Shown here: positions 8,642-16,647 of the stretch, piece after piece
Layout of the letters: each line of letters opens with the position of its first letter
How positions within the stretch are numbered: position 1 is the stretch's first letter
From: Bradyrhizobium sp. WSM1417
Lineage (GTDB): Bacteria; Pseudomonadota; Alphaproteobacteria; Rhizobiales; Xanthobacteraceae
NCBI RefSeq assembly: GCF_000515415.1
Contig: NZ_KI911783.1
Location: 598,501 to 662,500 of the forward strand
DNA length: 64,000 bases
Direction of reading: 5' to 3'
Made by a program: the position numbers and the translations under genes
Notes under the pieces: generated by a model
Databases searched by the model: none
What the model saw: only the letters and a program-made list of their open reading frames with translations
What the model was told of the DNA's origin: nothing

Positions 8642-9859
8642 ATGAACGTGCGTGAAGCAGTCCTCACTGTCGACGAGACGCAGACGAGTTTTCTCGAGCA
8701 GGGTCCGTCCCTCGTCGAACGCGCCGCCCGAACCGCCACCGTGGCGGCAGCCGACGCAGACGGGGTCGATCGCGATGCCCGCTTCCCCCACAAGGCCTTC
8801 GAGGTCGCGCGTGAGCAGAAGCTGCTCGGCGTCATGATCCCGGCCGAGTTCGGCGGCTTCGGTGCTTCGATCCACGACGTCACCGACGTCTGCTACACGC
8901 TCGGACGCGCCTGCGCCTCCACGGCGATGATCTACGCCATGCACACGACAAAGGTCGCCTGCGTCGTCAGGCACGGCCACGGCATCCCATGGATGGAGAC
9001 CATGATGCGCCGGGTCGCGCGCGACCAGTGGCTGCTCGCCTCCTCCACCACCGAAGGCCAGAACGGCGGCAACATCCGCGCCAGCGCCGCCGCCGTCGAC
9101 GTCGCCGGCGACACCGTCTCGCTGCTGCGCGACGCCACCGTGATCTCCTACGGCGCCGAGGCCGACGGCCTCGTCACCATCGCCCGCCGCGCCACCGACG
9201 CTTCTGCGTCGGACCAGGTGCTGCTGGCGCTCGCCAGGGACGATTATTCGCTGAAGCGGACGCTGGGCTGGGAAACGCTCGGCATGCGCGGCACCTGTTC
9301 GACCGGCTTCGAGCTGAAGGTCGACTGCCCGACCGACCGCGTCTTCCCGGAATCCTACGACAAGATCCACGCCCAGACCATGACGCCGTTCGCGCATCTG
9401 TGCTGGTCCTCGGCCTGGGCTGGTATCGCTGCAGCCGCCGTTACCCGTGCGCAGGCCTTCGTCCGCAAGGCGGCCCGCACCTCGGGCGGACAGATGCCTC
9501 CGGCGGCCGCGCATTTCACCGCCGCCAAGATGTCGCTGGCCAAGCTGCGGGCGCTGATATCAGCCAATATCGACGCCTTTGCACGCGCCGAACACGACGA
9601 ACGCGCGCTCGGCTCGCTCGACTTCCAGTCTTCGATCACGCTTCTGAAGGTGCAGGCCTCGGAGCTCGCGGTCGAGACCGTGATGCATGCGATGCGCACC
9701 GCAGGCCTGTCCGGCTACCGCAACGACGGTGAGTTCACCATGGGCCGCCACCTGCGCGACGTGCTGTCGTCGCCGATCATGATCAACAACGATCGCATTC
9801 TGGCCAATGCGGCAACATCGACCCTGATGAGCGGCGTGCCGACAAGCCTTCGGGACTGA
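8642..9859 (+). CDS. Acyl-CoA-dehydrogenase-fold flavoprotein of the aminoacyl-carrier-protein cluster
   Basis: The 405-residue product has the acyl-CoA dehydrogenase architecture: an N-terminal helical domain (LLGVMIPAEFGGFGAS is the typical entry), a middle beta domain, and a C-terminal helical domain with GLSGYRNDGEFTMGRHLRDVLSSP. In ordinary acyl-CoA dehydrogenases a catalytic Glu sits in a motif like YEGT just after this point. Here the position reads SSPIMINNDRI and that Glu is not seen. The fold is also used by flavin monooxygenases and by dehydrogenases that oxidise aminoacyl groups on carrier proteins. Given the neighbours, the likely substrate is an amino acid thioester on the carrier protein; the reaction (desaturation or oxygenation) is open. 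A GGAGG site precedes the ATG at good spacing. The ligase gene follows 64 bases downstream. Confidence 0.85.
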   Translation: MNVREAVLTVDETQTSFLEQGPSLVERAARTATVAAADADGVDRDARFPHKAFEVAREQKLLGVMIPAEFGGFGASIHDVTDVCYTLGRACASTAMIYAMHTTKVACVVRHGHGIPWMETMMRRVARDQWLLASSTTEGQNGGNIRASAAAVDVAGDTVSLLRDATVISYGAEADGLVTIARRATDASASDQVLLALARDDYSLKRTLGWETLGMRGTCSTGFELKVDCPTDRVFPESYDKIHAQTMTPFAHLCWSSAWAGIAAAAVTRAQAFVRKAARTSGGQMPPAAAHFTAAKMSLAKLRALISANIDAFARAEHDERALGSLDFQSSITLLKVQASELAVETVMHAMRTAGLSGYRNDGEFTMGRHLRDVLSSPIMINNDRILANAATSTLMSGVPTSLRD

Positions 9860-9923
9860 CGAGCTTTCGAGACCGACGTGCCTTCGTTCAATAAGAATAA
9901 TTTCAGATAGCAGGAAGCCGAAC

Positions 9924-10904
9924 ATGAACATTGCTGTTCTCCCCAACTCGCCTGAGACCGCGCCGCAGATGGCGGATCCGCTGGATCATCTCGCCGAGAA
10001 GCTGTTCCACTCCATGGGCTCGGACGGCGTCTATGCCCGCACCGCGCTTTATGAAGGCATCGTCGAGCGGCTCTCCGCGCTGATCACGAGCCATCGCGAG
10101 GCCGGCACTGAGGTGATGCGCTTCCCGCCGGTGATGAGCCGGTCTCAGCTAGAAAAATCCGGCTACCTCAAGAGCTTTCCGAACCTGCTCGGTTGCGTCT
10201 GCGGTCTGCACGGCACCGAGCGCGAGATCAACGCCGCGGTCAGCCGCTTCGATGCTGGCGGCGACTGGACCAGCTCGCTCTCGCCGGCAGACCTCGTGCT
10301 GTCGCCGGCCGCCTGTTATCCCGTCTATCCGATCGCGGCGAGCCGCGGCCAGTTGCCGAAGGGCGGCCTGCGCTTCGACGTCGCCGCCGACTGCTTCCGC
10401 CGTGAACCGTCGAAACATCTCGACCGGCTGCAATCGTTCCGGATGCGGGAATATGTCTGCATCGGCAGCCCCGATGACGTCGCCGACTTCCGCGAGCGCT
10501 GGATGGTGCGCGCGCAGGCGATTGCGACCGATCTCGGTCTCACCTTCCGCGTCGACTATGCCAGCGATCCGTTCTTCGGCCGCGTCGGTCAGATGAAGGC
10601 GGTGAGCCAGAAGCAGCAGCAGCTCAAGTTCGAACTGCTGATCCCGCTGCGTTCGGAAGAGCAGCCGACGGCCTGCATGAGCTTCAATTATCACCGCGAG
10701 CATTTCGGCACGACCTGGGACATCAAGGACGCCAATGGCGAGCCGGCCCACACCGGCTGCGTCGCCTTCGGCATGGACCGCCTGGCCGTCGCCATGTTCC
10801 ATACCCACGGCACCGACCCTTCCGCCTGGCCCGCCAAGGTGCGGGAGATCATGGGCCTGCAGCCGCAGATCGCAGCCGATGCCCACGGCGAAGGCTGGCG
10901 CTAA
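9924..10904 (+). CDS. Amino acid--[acyl-carrier-protein] ligase (truncated SerRS homologue)
   Basis: This 326-residue protein is a class II aminoacyl-tRNA synthetase catalytic core without a tRNA-binding arm. Motif 2 is in CFRREPSKHLDRLQSFRMRE and motif 3 in AFGMDRLAVAMF. Three residues that I recall as the zinc ligands of the characterised Bradyrhizobium enzyme fall at identical positions here: Cys131 (SPAACYP), Glu176 (FRMRE) and Cys279 (HTGCVAF). That family derives from the methanogen-type, zinc-dependent seryl-tRNA synthetase. It activates small amino acids (Gly, Ala) with ATP and loads them onto the phosphopantetheine of a carrier protein, not onto tRNA. A carrier-protein gene lies nearby on the opposite strand. 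AGGAAG precedes the ATG. The amino acid is inferred from family, not read here. Confidence 0.93.
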   Translation: MNIAVLPNSPETAPQMADPLDHLAEKLFHSMGSDGVYARTALYEGIVERLSALITSHREAGTEVMRFPPVMSRSQLEKSGYLKSFPNLLGCVCGLHGTEREINAAVSRFDAGGDWTSSLSPADLVLSPAACYPVYPIAASRGQLPKGGLRFDVAADCFRREPSKHLDRLQSFRMREYVCIGSPDDVADFRERWMVRAQAIATDLGLTFRVDYASDPFFGRVGQMKAVSQKQQQLKFELLIPLRSEEQPTACMSFNYHREHFGTTWDIKDANGEPAHTGCVAFGMDRLAVAMFHTHGTDPSAWPAKVREIMGLQPQIAADAHGEGWR

Positions 10905-10941
10905 CGGAACGAGGCCGGTCATTTCCACGGGAAAGACGAGC

Positions 10942-11817
10942 GTGATCCATACCAAGGTCCGATGCCGCGAGATCACCGAGTCCGACGTCGATGCGGTCGC
11001 GGACTTGCTGACGCGCGGCTTCGTCGGCCGCTCGCGCGGCTACTGGATCCAGGGCCTGCGCCGGCAAGCCTTCCGACCGGTACCGGACGGCTACCCGCGC
11101 TTCGGCTACATGCTCGACAATGACGGCACGCCGGTCGGCGTGCTGCTGTTGATCTACACGGCGCGGAGAGATGGCGATGAGACCGCCATCCAATGCAATT
11201 TGTCGAGCTGGTACGTCGATCCGGCCTACCGCAACTACGCCCCGCTCCTGACCAAGATCGCGCAGCGCCACAAGGACGTCACCTATCTCAACATCAGCCC
11301 GGCGCCGTGGACCTGGCCGATCATCGAGACGCAGGGCTTTCGCGCCTATTGCCGCGGCATATTCTTCTCCGTGCCTGCTTTGGCGCGCGTCCCACGCTGG
11401 AGCACGATCGAGGTCATCTCGCAGCACGCCAAGACGATCGACGGGCTTTCCGATGCCGAGACCGATCTCTTGACGCGGCATGCGCGCTACAATTGCCTCA
11501 GCCTCGTCTGCCGCACGCCGAAGGGAACGTTCCCCTTCATCCTGCAACCGGTGCGCATCCGCCGTGGCATCATTGCGCCGCCCGCGATGAAGCTGATCTA
11601 CTGCCGCAACGCGGCCGAATACACCGAATGCGCAGGCCGCATCGGCCGGCTGCTGCTGCGGCTCGGCAAGATCGCGGTCGCCGTCGATTCCAACGGCCCG
11701 GTTCCCGGCCTCGTCGGCATCTACACCGAGCGTCGCGGCCGCAAATATTTCAAGGGCCCACACCGGCCGCAGCTCGCCGATCTCACGGATACGGAACTCG
11801 TGCTGTACGGGCCGTAG
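10942..11817 (+). CDS. GNAT-like acyltransferase of the aminoacyl-carrier-protein cluster
   Basis: I place the start at the GTG at 10942, which has GGGAAAGA upstream and lies just beyond the ligase stop; an open frame reaching back to 10735 overlaps the ligase and is spurious there. The 291-residue product begins CREITESDVDAVADLLTRGF, a common opening of GNAT N-acetyltransferases, and continues with a beta-strand pattern (PVGVLLLIYTA, CNLSSWYVDPAYRNYAPLL) in which the usual acetyl-CoA-binding loop is degenerate. The C-terminal half is extra and unrecognised. Thirty-seven bases separate it from the ligase, so co-transcription is likely. A plausible role is transfer of the carrier-bound aminoacyl group, or a derivative, to an acceptor; this is inference from context. 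Confidence 0.72.
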   Translation: MIHTKVRCREITESDVDAVADLLTRGFVGRSRGYWIQGLRRQAFRPVPDGYPRFGYMLDNDGTPVGVLLLIYTARRDGDETAIQCNLSSWYVDPAYRNYAPLLTKIAQRHKDVTYLNISPAPWTWPIIETQGFRAYCRGIFFSVPALARVPRWSTIEVISQHAKTIDGLSDAETDLLTRHARYNCLSLVCRTPKGTFPFILQPVRIRRGIIAPPAMKLIYCRNAAEYTECAGRIGRLLLRLGKIAVAVDSNGPVPGLVGIYTERRGRKYFKGPHRPQLADLTDTELVLYGP

Positions 11818-11844
11818 GCCGCGTTTTGAACTAGATGCCCTCCG

Positions 11845-11865
11845 GGCCTAGTGCGCAATTGCGCA
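11845..11865. repeat. Palindromic sequence shared with the repeat at 40521
   Basis: A perfect palindrome TGCGCAATTGCGCA (11852-11865) is preceded by GGCCTAG. The identical 21-base stretch recurs at 40529-40549 inside a larger dispersed repeat. Here it stands in the gap after the GNAT gene, where the rest of the 207 bases up to the next gene shows no gene. Confidence 0.65.
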
Positions 11866-12024
11866 GGCCGCCTTGCACACCCCTCTGCATTCGCACGCAT
11901 CCCTGCATCGCCGGTCACCCTCCGTAAACTACGGCGCTTAAGGGAATTTTCCCGCCTCTTCGCTAGCCTCGGCGACTGAATTACATCGCGTTAAGTCTAT
12001 CGCCCGCCGAGACCCCGCCGCCCC

Positions 12025-14892
12025 ATGACGTCGATCCGCGACAACGAGCTTGATGCACGCCGCGAGCAAGGCCCGAAGGCCCTAGTCGGGCTGAGCCAGC
12101 TTGCGCTCGACTACATGGAGCAAGGCGTCTGCGTCTACGATGCCGGCAACCGGATCGTGCTGGTCAATCAGCGCTACCTCAGCCTGTTCAACATGTCGGC
12201 CGACATCGTGCGGGTCGGCACGAGCTACCGCGACGTGCTCGCCCACAGCGTGGCCCTCGGCAACATCCCTGCAGGGGAAGTCGACGCACTCTATGCCGCG
12301 CGCATGGCACGGATCGCAGCCGGCCAGCCGTTCCGGACTCAACAGACGCTTGCAAGCGGCCTCGTCATGGCGCTCGAACTGAAGCCCCTCCCCGGCGGCG
12401 GCTGGATGACGATCTGCGACGACGTCAGCCGCCTCGCCCGGGTCGAGGCGGAGCTGCGCGTGCAGACCGAGCGCAGCCAGCACGCGCTCGCCAACATGGC
12501 GCACGGGCTGATCATGTACGATGCCGACAGCCGCGTCGTCGTCTGCAACGAACGTTTCCTGAAGCTCTACAATCTCGACCCGGACATCGTGAAGCCGGGC
12601 GTCTCGCATTGTACGGTCATCGAGCATTGGATGTCGCGCGGTAACCTGCCGGGGATGTCGGCCGACGAATTCCACGACACCAGGCTGGAGGACGTGCGCA
12701 CCAAGAAGGCGAAAAACCTGCTGGTGATGCGCTATGACGGACGGATGGTGCAGGTGGTTTCCCGTTTTCTGCCCGACGGCGGCTGGGTGACCGTGCACGA
12801 AGACGTCACCGAGCGGCTGCAATACGAGGAGATGCTGAGGCAGCAGAACTTCATGCTCGATGCGGCGCTGGAGAACATGGCGCACGGACTCGCCTTCTAC
12901 GACAGCGAGATGCGCCTGCGCGTCTGCAACACCACCTACCGGAAGATCTATCGGCTCTCGCCGGAGGAAGCCAAGCCGGGCACGCATCTCGGCGAACTGA
13001 TCGAACGCGCGATGGCAAACGGCGCGTTCTCGTCCGAGTATACTCCGCGACAACTCCTGGAAGCCGCCAGCGCGAGGATCGCCGACCGCAACTCCTCGCC
13101 GATGCGCCGGCGGATGTCGAACGACACCACGATCTCGGTGCGCTATTGCGCCCTGGCCGAGGGTGGTTTTGTGGCCACCTACGAGGACATCACCGAGCGC
13201 GAGCACGCAGTCGAGGAGCTGAGCGAGCAGTATCGGCGCTTCGACGCGGCCCTGAACAACATGAGTCAGGGCCTGTGTATGCTCGATTCGAGCTTGCGCG
13301 TCATCGTCTGCAATCGGCGCTACATCGAGATGTACGGATTGTCACCCGAATTGGTGAAGCCGGGGGTGTCGATGCGCGAGATCATGGAGCACAGCTGCGA
13401 GCTCGGCATCCATCCAAACACCACCGCCGCGCGGCTCTATGCCGACTATGTCGAGAGGCTGCGCGAGGGCGAGCACACACTGCACCGCTATTTGGGCGAC
13501 GGCCGCATCATCAAGCTCAATCACAAGCGAATGGAGCATGGCGGCTGGGTCGTCACCTATGAGGATGTCACCGAACGCCACAAAGCCCAGGCCCGCGTGG
13601 CGCACATGGCGCGGCACGATTCACTCACCGACCTGCCCAATCGCACTCTGTTCCGCGAGAAGATGGGCGAGGGACTGAACCAGGTCGCGATCGCCGGCGG
13701 CGCGATGGCCGTGCTGTGCTTCGACCTCGACAATTTCAAGACCGTCAACGATCGCCTCGGCCACGCGGCCGGCGACCGGCTGTTGCGCTGGGTCGCGGCG
13801 CAGCTGAAGGAGAATGTCGGCGAGCACGACACCGTCGCGCGGCTCGGTGGCGACGAGTTCGCGGTTCTCCAGCGCGGGCCGCAGCCGCAATCGGCGGAAA
13901 GGCTCGCGCGCCGCCTGGTGGAGATCATCGGTCACCCGCCTCCTTTGGAGCACCAGTCGATCCATGTCGGCGTCTCCGTCGGCATCGCAATCGCGCCCGA
14001 TCATGGGCTCGACGCCGACGAGCTGATGAAATGCGCCGACCTCGCGCTGTACCAGGCCAAGGCCAAGGGGCGCGGCGCCTATCAGCTGTTCGAGCCCGAA
14101 ATGGAGAAAGAGGCTCGCAGCCGGCACGCGCTCGAGCACGATCTGCGCGGCGCGCTGGAGGCCCGTGAATTCCACCTGGCATTCCAGCCGCAGGTGCGGC
14201 TCGACACCACCGAACTTACCGGCTTCGAGGCGCTGCTGCGCTGGAAGCATCCGTCGCGCGGCCTCGTCTCACCGGCCGAATTCATTCCGATCGCGGAAGA
14301 GAACGCGCTGATCGTTCCGATCGGAGAATGGGTGCTGCGCACGGCCTGTGCGACCGCCGCGACCTGGCCCGATCTCACCGTTGCGGTGAACCTGTCGCCG
14401 GTGCAATTCCGCTCGCGCGGGCTGGTGACGATGGTGACGAGCGCGCTTGCGGAGGCCGGCCTGCCGCCGCATCGGCTCGAGCTAGAGCTCACCGAGACGG
14501 CGCTGCTCGACGACAGCGAGGCGACGATCGAGATCCTGCACCAGCTGCGCGCGTTGGGCGTGCGCGTCAGCCTCGACGATTTCGGCGTCGGCTATTCTTC
14601 GCTGAGCTATTTGCGCAGATTTCCGTTCGATCGCATCAAGATCGACCGCTCCTTCGTCGGCACGCTCGGCGAAAGCCCGGAGAGTGTGGCGATCGTCCGC
14701 ACCATCGCCAGCCTCGGCTCGGTGCTCGGCGTCGAGACCACAGCGGAAGGCGTGGAGACGATTGAACAACTCGACTTCGTCCGCGAATGCGGCTGCACCG
14801 CCGTGCAGGGATATTATTTCGGCAAGCCCTCCCCGGCCGCAGAGGTCGGACACATGATCGAGATGCTGAGCGCAGTACGCCGCGTGGCGTAA
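12025..14892 (+). CDS. Cyclic-di-GMP signalling protein, four PAS domains plus GGDEF plus EAL
   Basis: The 955-residue protein carries four consecutive PAS_7-type sensor domains, each marked by a variant of NMAHGLxxYD followed by VCNxRY (near residues 30, 155, 285 and 410). Next is a diguanylate cyclase domain with intact GGDEF in ARLGGDEFAVL (about 610). The phosphodiesterase domain has intact EAL in GFEALLRWKHP (about 735) plus ELTETALL, DDFGVGYSSL and KIDRSFV. Both catalytic domains look active, so the protein may make or break cyclic-di-GMP depending on the PAS input. No membrane segment is visible, so it is probably cytoplasmic. It is monocistronic; the tct operon begins about 200 bases downstream. 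Confidence 0.94.
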   Translation: MTSIRDNELDARREQGPKALVGLSQLALDYMEQGVCVYDAGNRIVLVNQRYLSLFNMSADIVRVGTSYRDVLAHSVALGNIPAGEVDALYAARMARIAAGQPFRTQQTLASGLVMALELKPLPGGGWMTICDDVSRLARVEAELRVQTERSQHALANMAHGLIMYDADSRVVVCNERFLKLYNLDPDIVKPGVSHCTVIEHWMSRGNLPGMSADEFHDTRLEDVRTKKAKNLLVMRYDGRMVQVVSRFLPDGGWVTVHEDVTERLQYEEMLRQQNFMLDAALENMAHGLAFYDSEMRLRVCNTTYRKIYRLSPEEAKPGTHLGELIERAMANGAFSSEYTPRQLLEAASARIADRNSSPMRRRMSNDTTISVRYCALAEGGFVATYEDITEREHAVEELSEQYRRFDAALNNMSQGLCMLDSSLRVIVCNRRYIEMYGLSPELVKPGVSMREIMEHSCELGIHPNTTAARLYADYVERLREGEHTLHRYLGDGRIIKLNHKRMEHGGWVVTYEDVTERHKAQARVAHMARHDSLTDLPNRTLFREKMGEGLNQVAIAGGAMAVLCFDLDNFKTVNDRLGHAAGDRLLRWVAAQLKENVGEHDTVARLGGDEFAVLQRGPQPQSAERLARRLVEIIGHPPPLEHQSIHVGVSVGIAIAPDHGLDADELMKCADLALYQAKAKGRGAYQLFEPEMEKEARSRHALEHDLRGALEAREFHLAFQPQVRLDTTELTGFEALLRWKHPSRGLVSPAEFIPIAEENALIVPIGEWVLRTACATAATWPDLTVAVNLSPVQFRSRGLVTMVTSALAEAGLPPHRLELELTETALLDDSEATIEILHQLRALGVRVSLDDFGVGYSSLSYLRRFPFDRIKIDRSFVGTLGESPESVAIVRTIASLGSVLGVETTAEGVETIEQLDFVRECGCTAVQGYYFGKPSPAAEVGHMIEMLSAVRRVA

Positions 14893-15097
14893 GGGCTCAG
14901 CCGATAGCCAAATTCCGTATCTCGGGACGCCTCCAAACGACCAATTGTCGCACGTGCGCTTTTCGGCGGGATCACCGTATCGCGCCTGCGGAGCGGTCGC
15001 GCAATGCGCTTTTCTTCTCCGATGATTTCGAGGACAATCCCGTCATAACAATGAGAAACGGCGGCCCGAATGAGGCCACCGCGAGGGAGGAGTTTCG

Positions 15098-16075
15098 ATG
15101 TCGCGATTCGGGCTGAAGACAATCGCCTTTGCCGCCATGCATACCGTCGCGAGCGCGTTGCTCGCAACCGCGGCCAATGCGCAGGACTATCCCACCAAGC
15201 CGGTGACGCTGATCGTGCCGTGGCCGGCCGGCGGGTCGACCGACATCTCGATGCGCGCGATCGCCGACAGCGCCTCCAAAGTCCTGGGGCAACCGATCGT
15301 GATCGACAACAAGGCCGGCGGCGGCGGCACTGTTGGACCTGCCACCATGGCCGCGGCTGCGAAGCCGGACGGCTACACCATCTCACAGCTTCCGATCACC
15401 GTCTTCCGCCTGCCCTTGATGCAGGAGGTGTCCTGGGATCCGGCGAAGGACTTCACCTATATCGTTCACCTCACCGGCTACACCTTCGGCGTAACCACCA
15501 GCGCGGAGTCGCAGTTCAAGTCCTGGAAGGACGTGGTCGAGTTCGCGAAGGCAAATCCCGGCAAGGTGACTTACGCGACGCCGGGCACCGGCACCTCGCT
15601 TCATATCGGCATGGAGCAGATCGCCGCGATGTCCGGCATCAAGCTCACACAGGTGCCGTTCAAGGGCGGGGCGGAAACCAACGCCGCGGTACTCGGCCAG
15701 CACACCATGCTGCAAGCCGACTCCACCGGTTGGCGGCCCTTGGTCGATGCTGGCAAGCTGAAGCTTCTCATGGTGTGGACCGGCGCGCGATCGCCGAATT
15801 ATCCTGACGTGCCAACGCTGAAGGAACTCGGCTATCCCATGGTCTATGATTCCCCGTTCGGCATCGCCGGCCCCAAGGGCATGGATCCCAAGATCGTCGC
15901 CAAGCTGCACGACGCCTTCAAGAAGGCGGTCGAGGACCCCGCGGTGATCGCCACGCTCGCCAAATACGATATGGTGCCGAGCTACAAGAATACCGAGGAC
16001 TACAAGAAGTTCGTCGTCGAGGTCACGGAGTCAGAGCGCAAGGTGATCGACACGCTCGGGCTTGCGAAGAAGTAG
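15098..16075 (+). CDS. tctC: Tripartite tricarboxylate transporter substrate-binding protein (Bug family)
   Basis: A 325-residue periplasmic binding protein. The N-terminal signal peptide ends near ATAANAQDYP, followed by the Bug-family opening KPVTLIVPWPAGGSTD, which binds the carboxylate of the ligand. VIDNKAGGGGTVG and PGTGTSLHIGMEQI are further family motifs. A strong GGGAGGAG site lies just before the ATG. It delivers an organic acid, perhaps citrate or another di- or tricarboxylate, to the TctA/TctB membrane complex encoded next. Bug proteins vary widely in ligand, so the substrate is not settled. Adjacency to tctB and tctA makes this a complete transporter, unlike the many orphan Bug genes known in proteobacteria. 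Confidence 0.92.
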   Translation: MSRFGLKTIAFAAMHTVASALLATAANAQDYPTKPVTLIVPWPAGGSTDISMRAIADSASKVLGQPIVIDNKAGGGGTVGPATMAAAAKPDGYTISQLPITVFRLPLMQEVSWDPAKDFTYIVHLTGYTFGVTTSAESQFKSWKDVVEFAKANPGKVTYATPGTGTSLHIGMEQIAAMSGIKLTQVPFKGGAETNAAVLGQHTMLQADSTGWRPLVDAGKLKLLMVWTGARSPNYPDVPTLKELGYPMVYDSPFGIAGPKGMDPKIVAKLHDAFKKAVEDPAVIATLAKYDMVPSYKNTEDYKKFVVEVTESERKVIDTLGLAKK

Positions 16076-16089
16076 GATTGAGCCACTTT

Positions 16090-16142
16090 CGTGTCCCGGA
16101 TCTGCAGCGCACCGCGTCGCGCTGCGTAGTGTCCGGGGCACG
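16090..16142. repeat. Short palindromic repeat inside the tct operon
   Basis: The segment starts CGTGTCCCGGA and ends TCCGGGGCACG, with GCAGCGCACCGCG and CGCGCTGCG as inner arms, so it can form a long hairpin between tctC and tctB. Such intra-operon palindromes often stabilise the upstream message; that effect is inference here. Confidence 0.65.
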
Positions 16143-16157
16143 GCCGAGAGGGTATCG

Positions 16158-16643
16158 ATGAACGACCAAACCACCGTCAAACTCCGTCTCAACAACTCCG
16201 AACTCTGGGGCGGCTTGATCGGGCTCGCGCTCGGCGGCTTCGTGATCTGGCAGGGCGTGAAGCTCAAGCTTGGCACCATCAACGACCCCGGCTCCGGCTA
16301 CGTGCTGTTCTACACGGGCATCCTGATGTGCGTGTTTGCGGCCAGCATTATCATCTCGGCCATCACCGAGGGCGGGCCGACGCTAGCTTCGCGCTGGCAG
16401 AGCGTGAGCTGGAGCAAGCCGCTTCTCGTCATCGTCTGCCTCACCGCGTTCTCATTTGCCCTCGAGCCGCTGGGATTCCTGCTGTCGTCGATTCCGCTCA
16501 TGTTGCTTTTGCTGCGCTTGATCGATCCCGTGCGTTGGACGCTGGCCATCCCGATCGCCGCGCTGGTGCCGCTCGGAATGTGGTGGGTACTCAAGCGGTT
16601 GCTGCTGATCCAGCTACCCTCGGGCCTGTTCGGGATCGGTTGA
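16158..16643 (+). CDS. tctB: Tripartite tricarboxylate transporter small membrane subunit
   Basis: A small integral membrane protein of 161 residues with about four hydrophobic segments (GLIGLALGGFVIWQGVKL, YVLFYTGILMCVFAASIIIS, LLVIVCLTAFSFALEPLGF, LAIPIAALVPLGMWWVLK). Size, topology and position between tctC and tctA identify it as TctB. I use the ATG at 16158, which gives the typical length; an upstream extension runs through the palindromic repeat and is unlikely. It partners TctA in the inner membrane. The tctA start follows five bases after its stop codon region. Confidence 0.88.
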   Translation: MNDQTTVKLRLNNSELWGGLIGLALGGFVIWQGVKLKLGTINDPGSGYVLFYTGILMCVFAASIIISAITEGGPTLASRWQSVSWSKPLLVIVCLTAFSFALEPLGFLLSSIPLMLLLLRLIDPVRWTLAIPIAALVPLGMWWVLKRLLLIQLPSGLFGIG

Positions 16644-16647
16644 TCGC

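Noticed and set aside
10735..10941. A longer N-terminus for the GNAT-like gene overlapping the ligase
   Set aside because: The added part is read from the ligase coding sequence in another frame, while the GTG at 10942 has a ribosome binding site and begins the GNAT-like fold.
12025..14892. Four separate PAS proteins
   Set aside because: The four PAS domains lie in one uninterrupted reading frame with the GGDEF and EAL domains; they are internal repeats of one protein.
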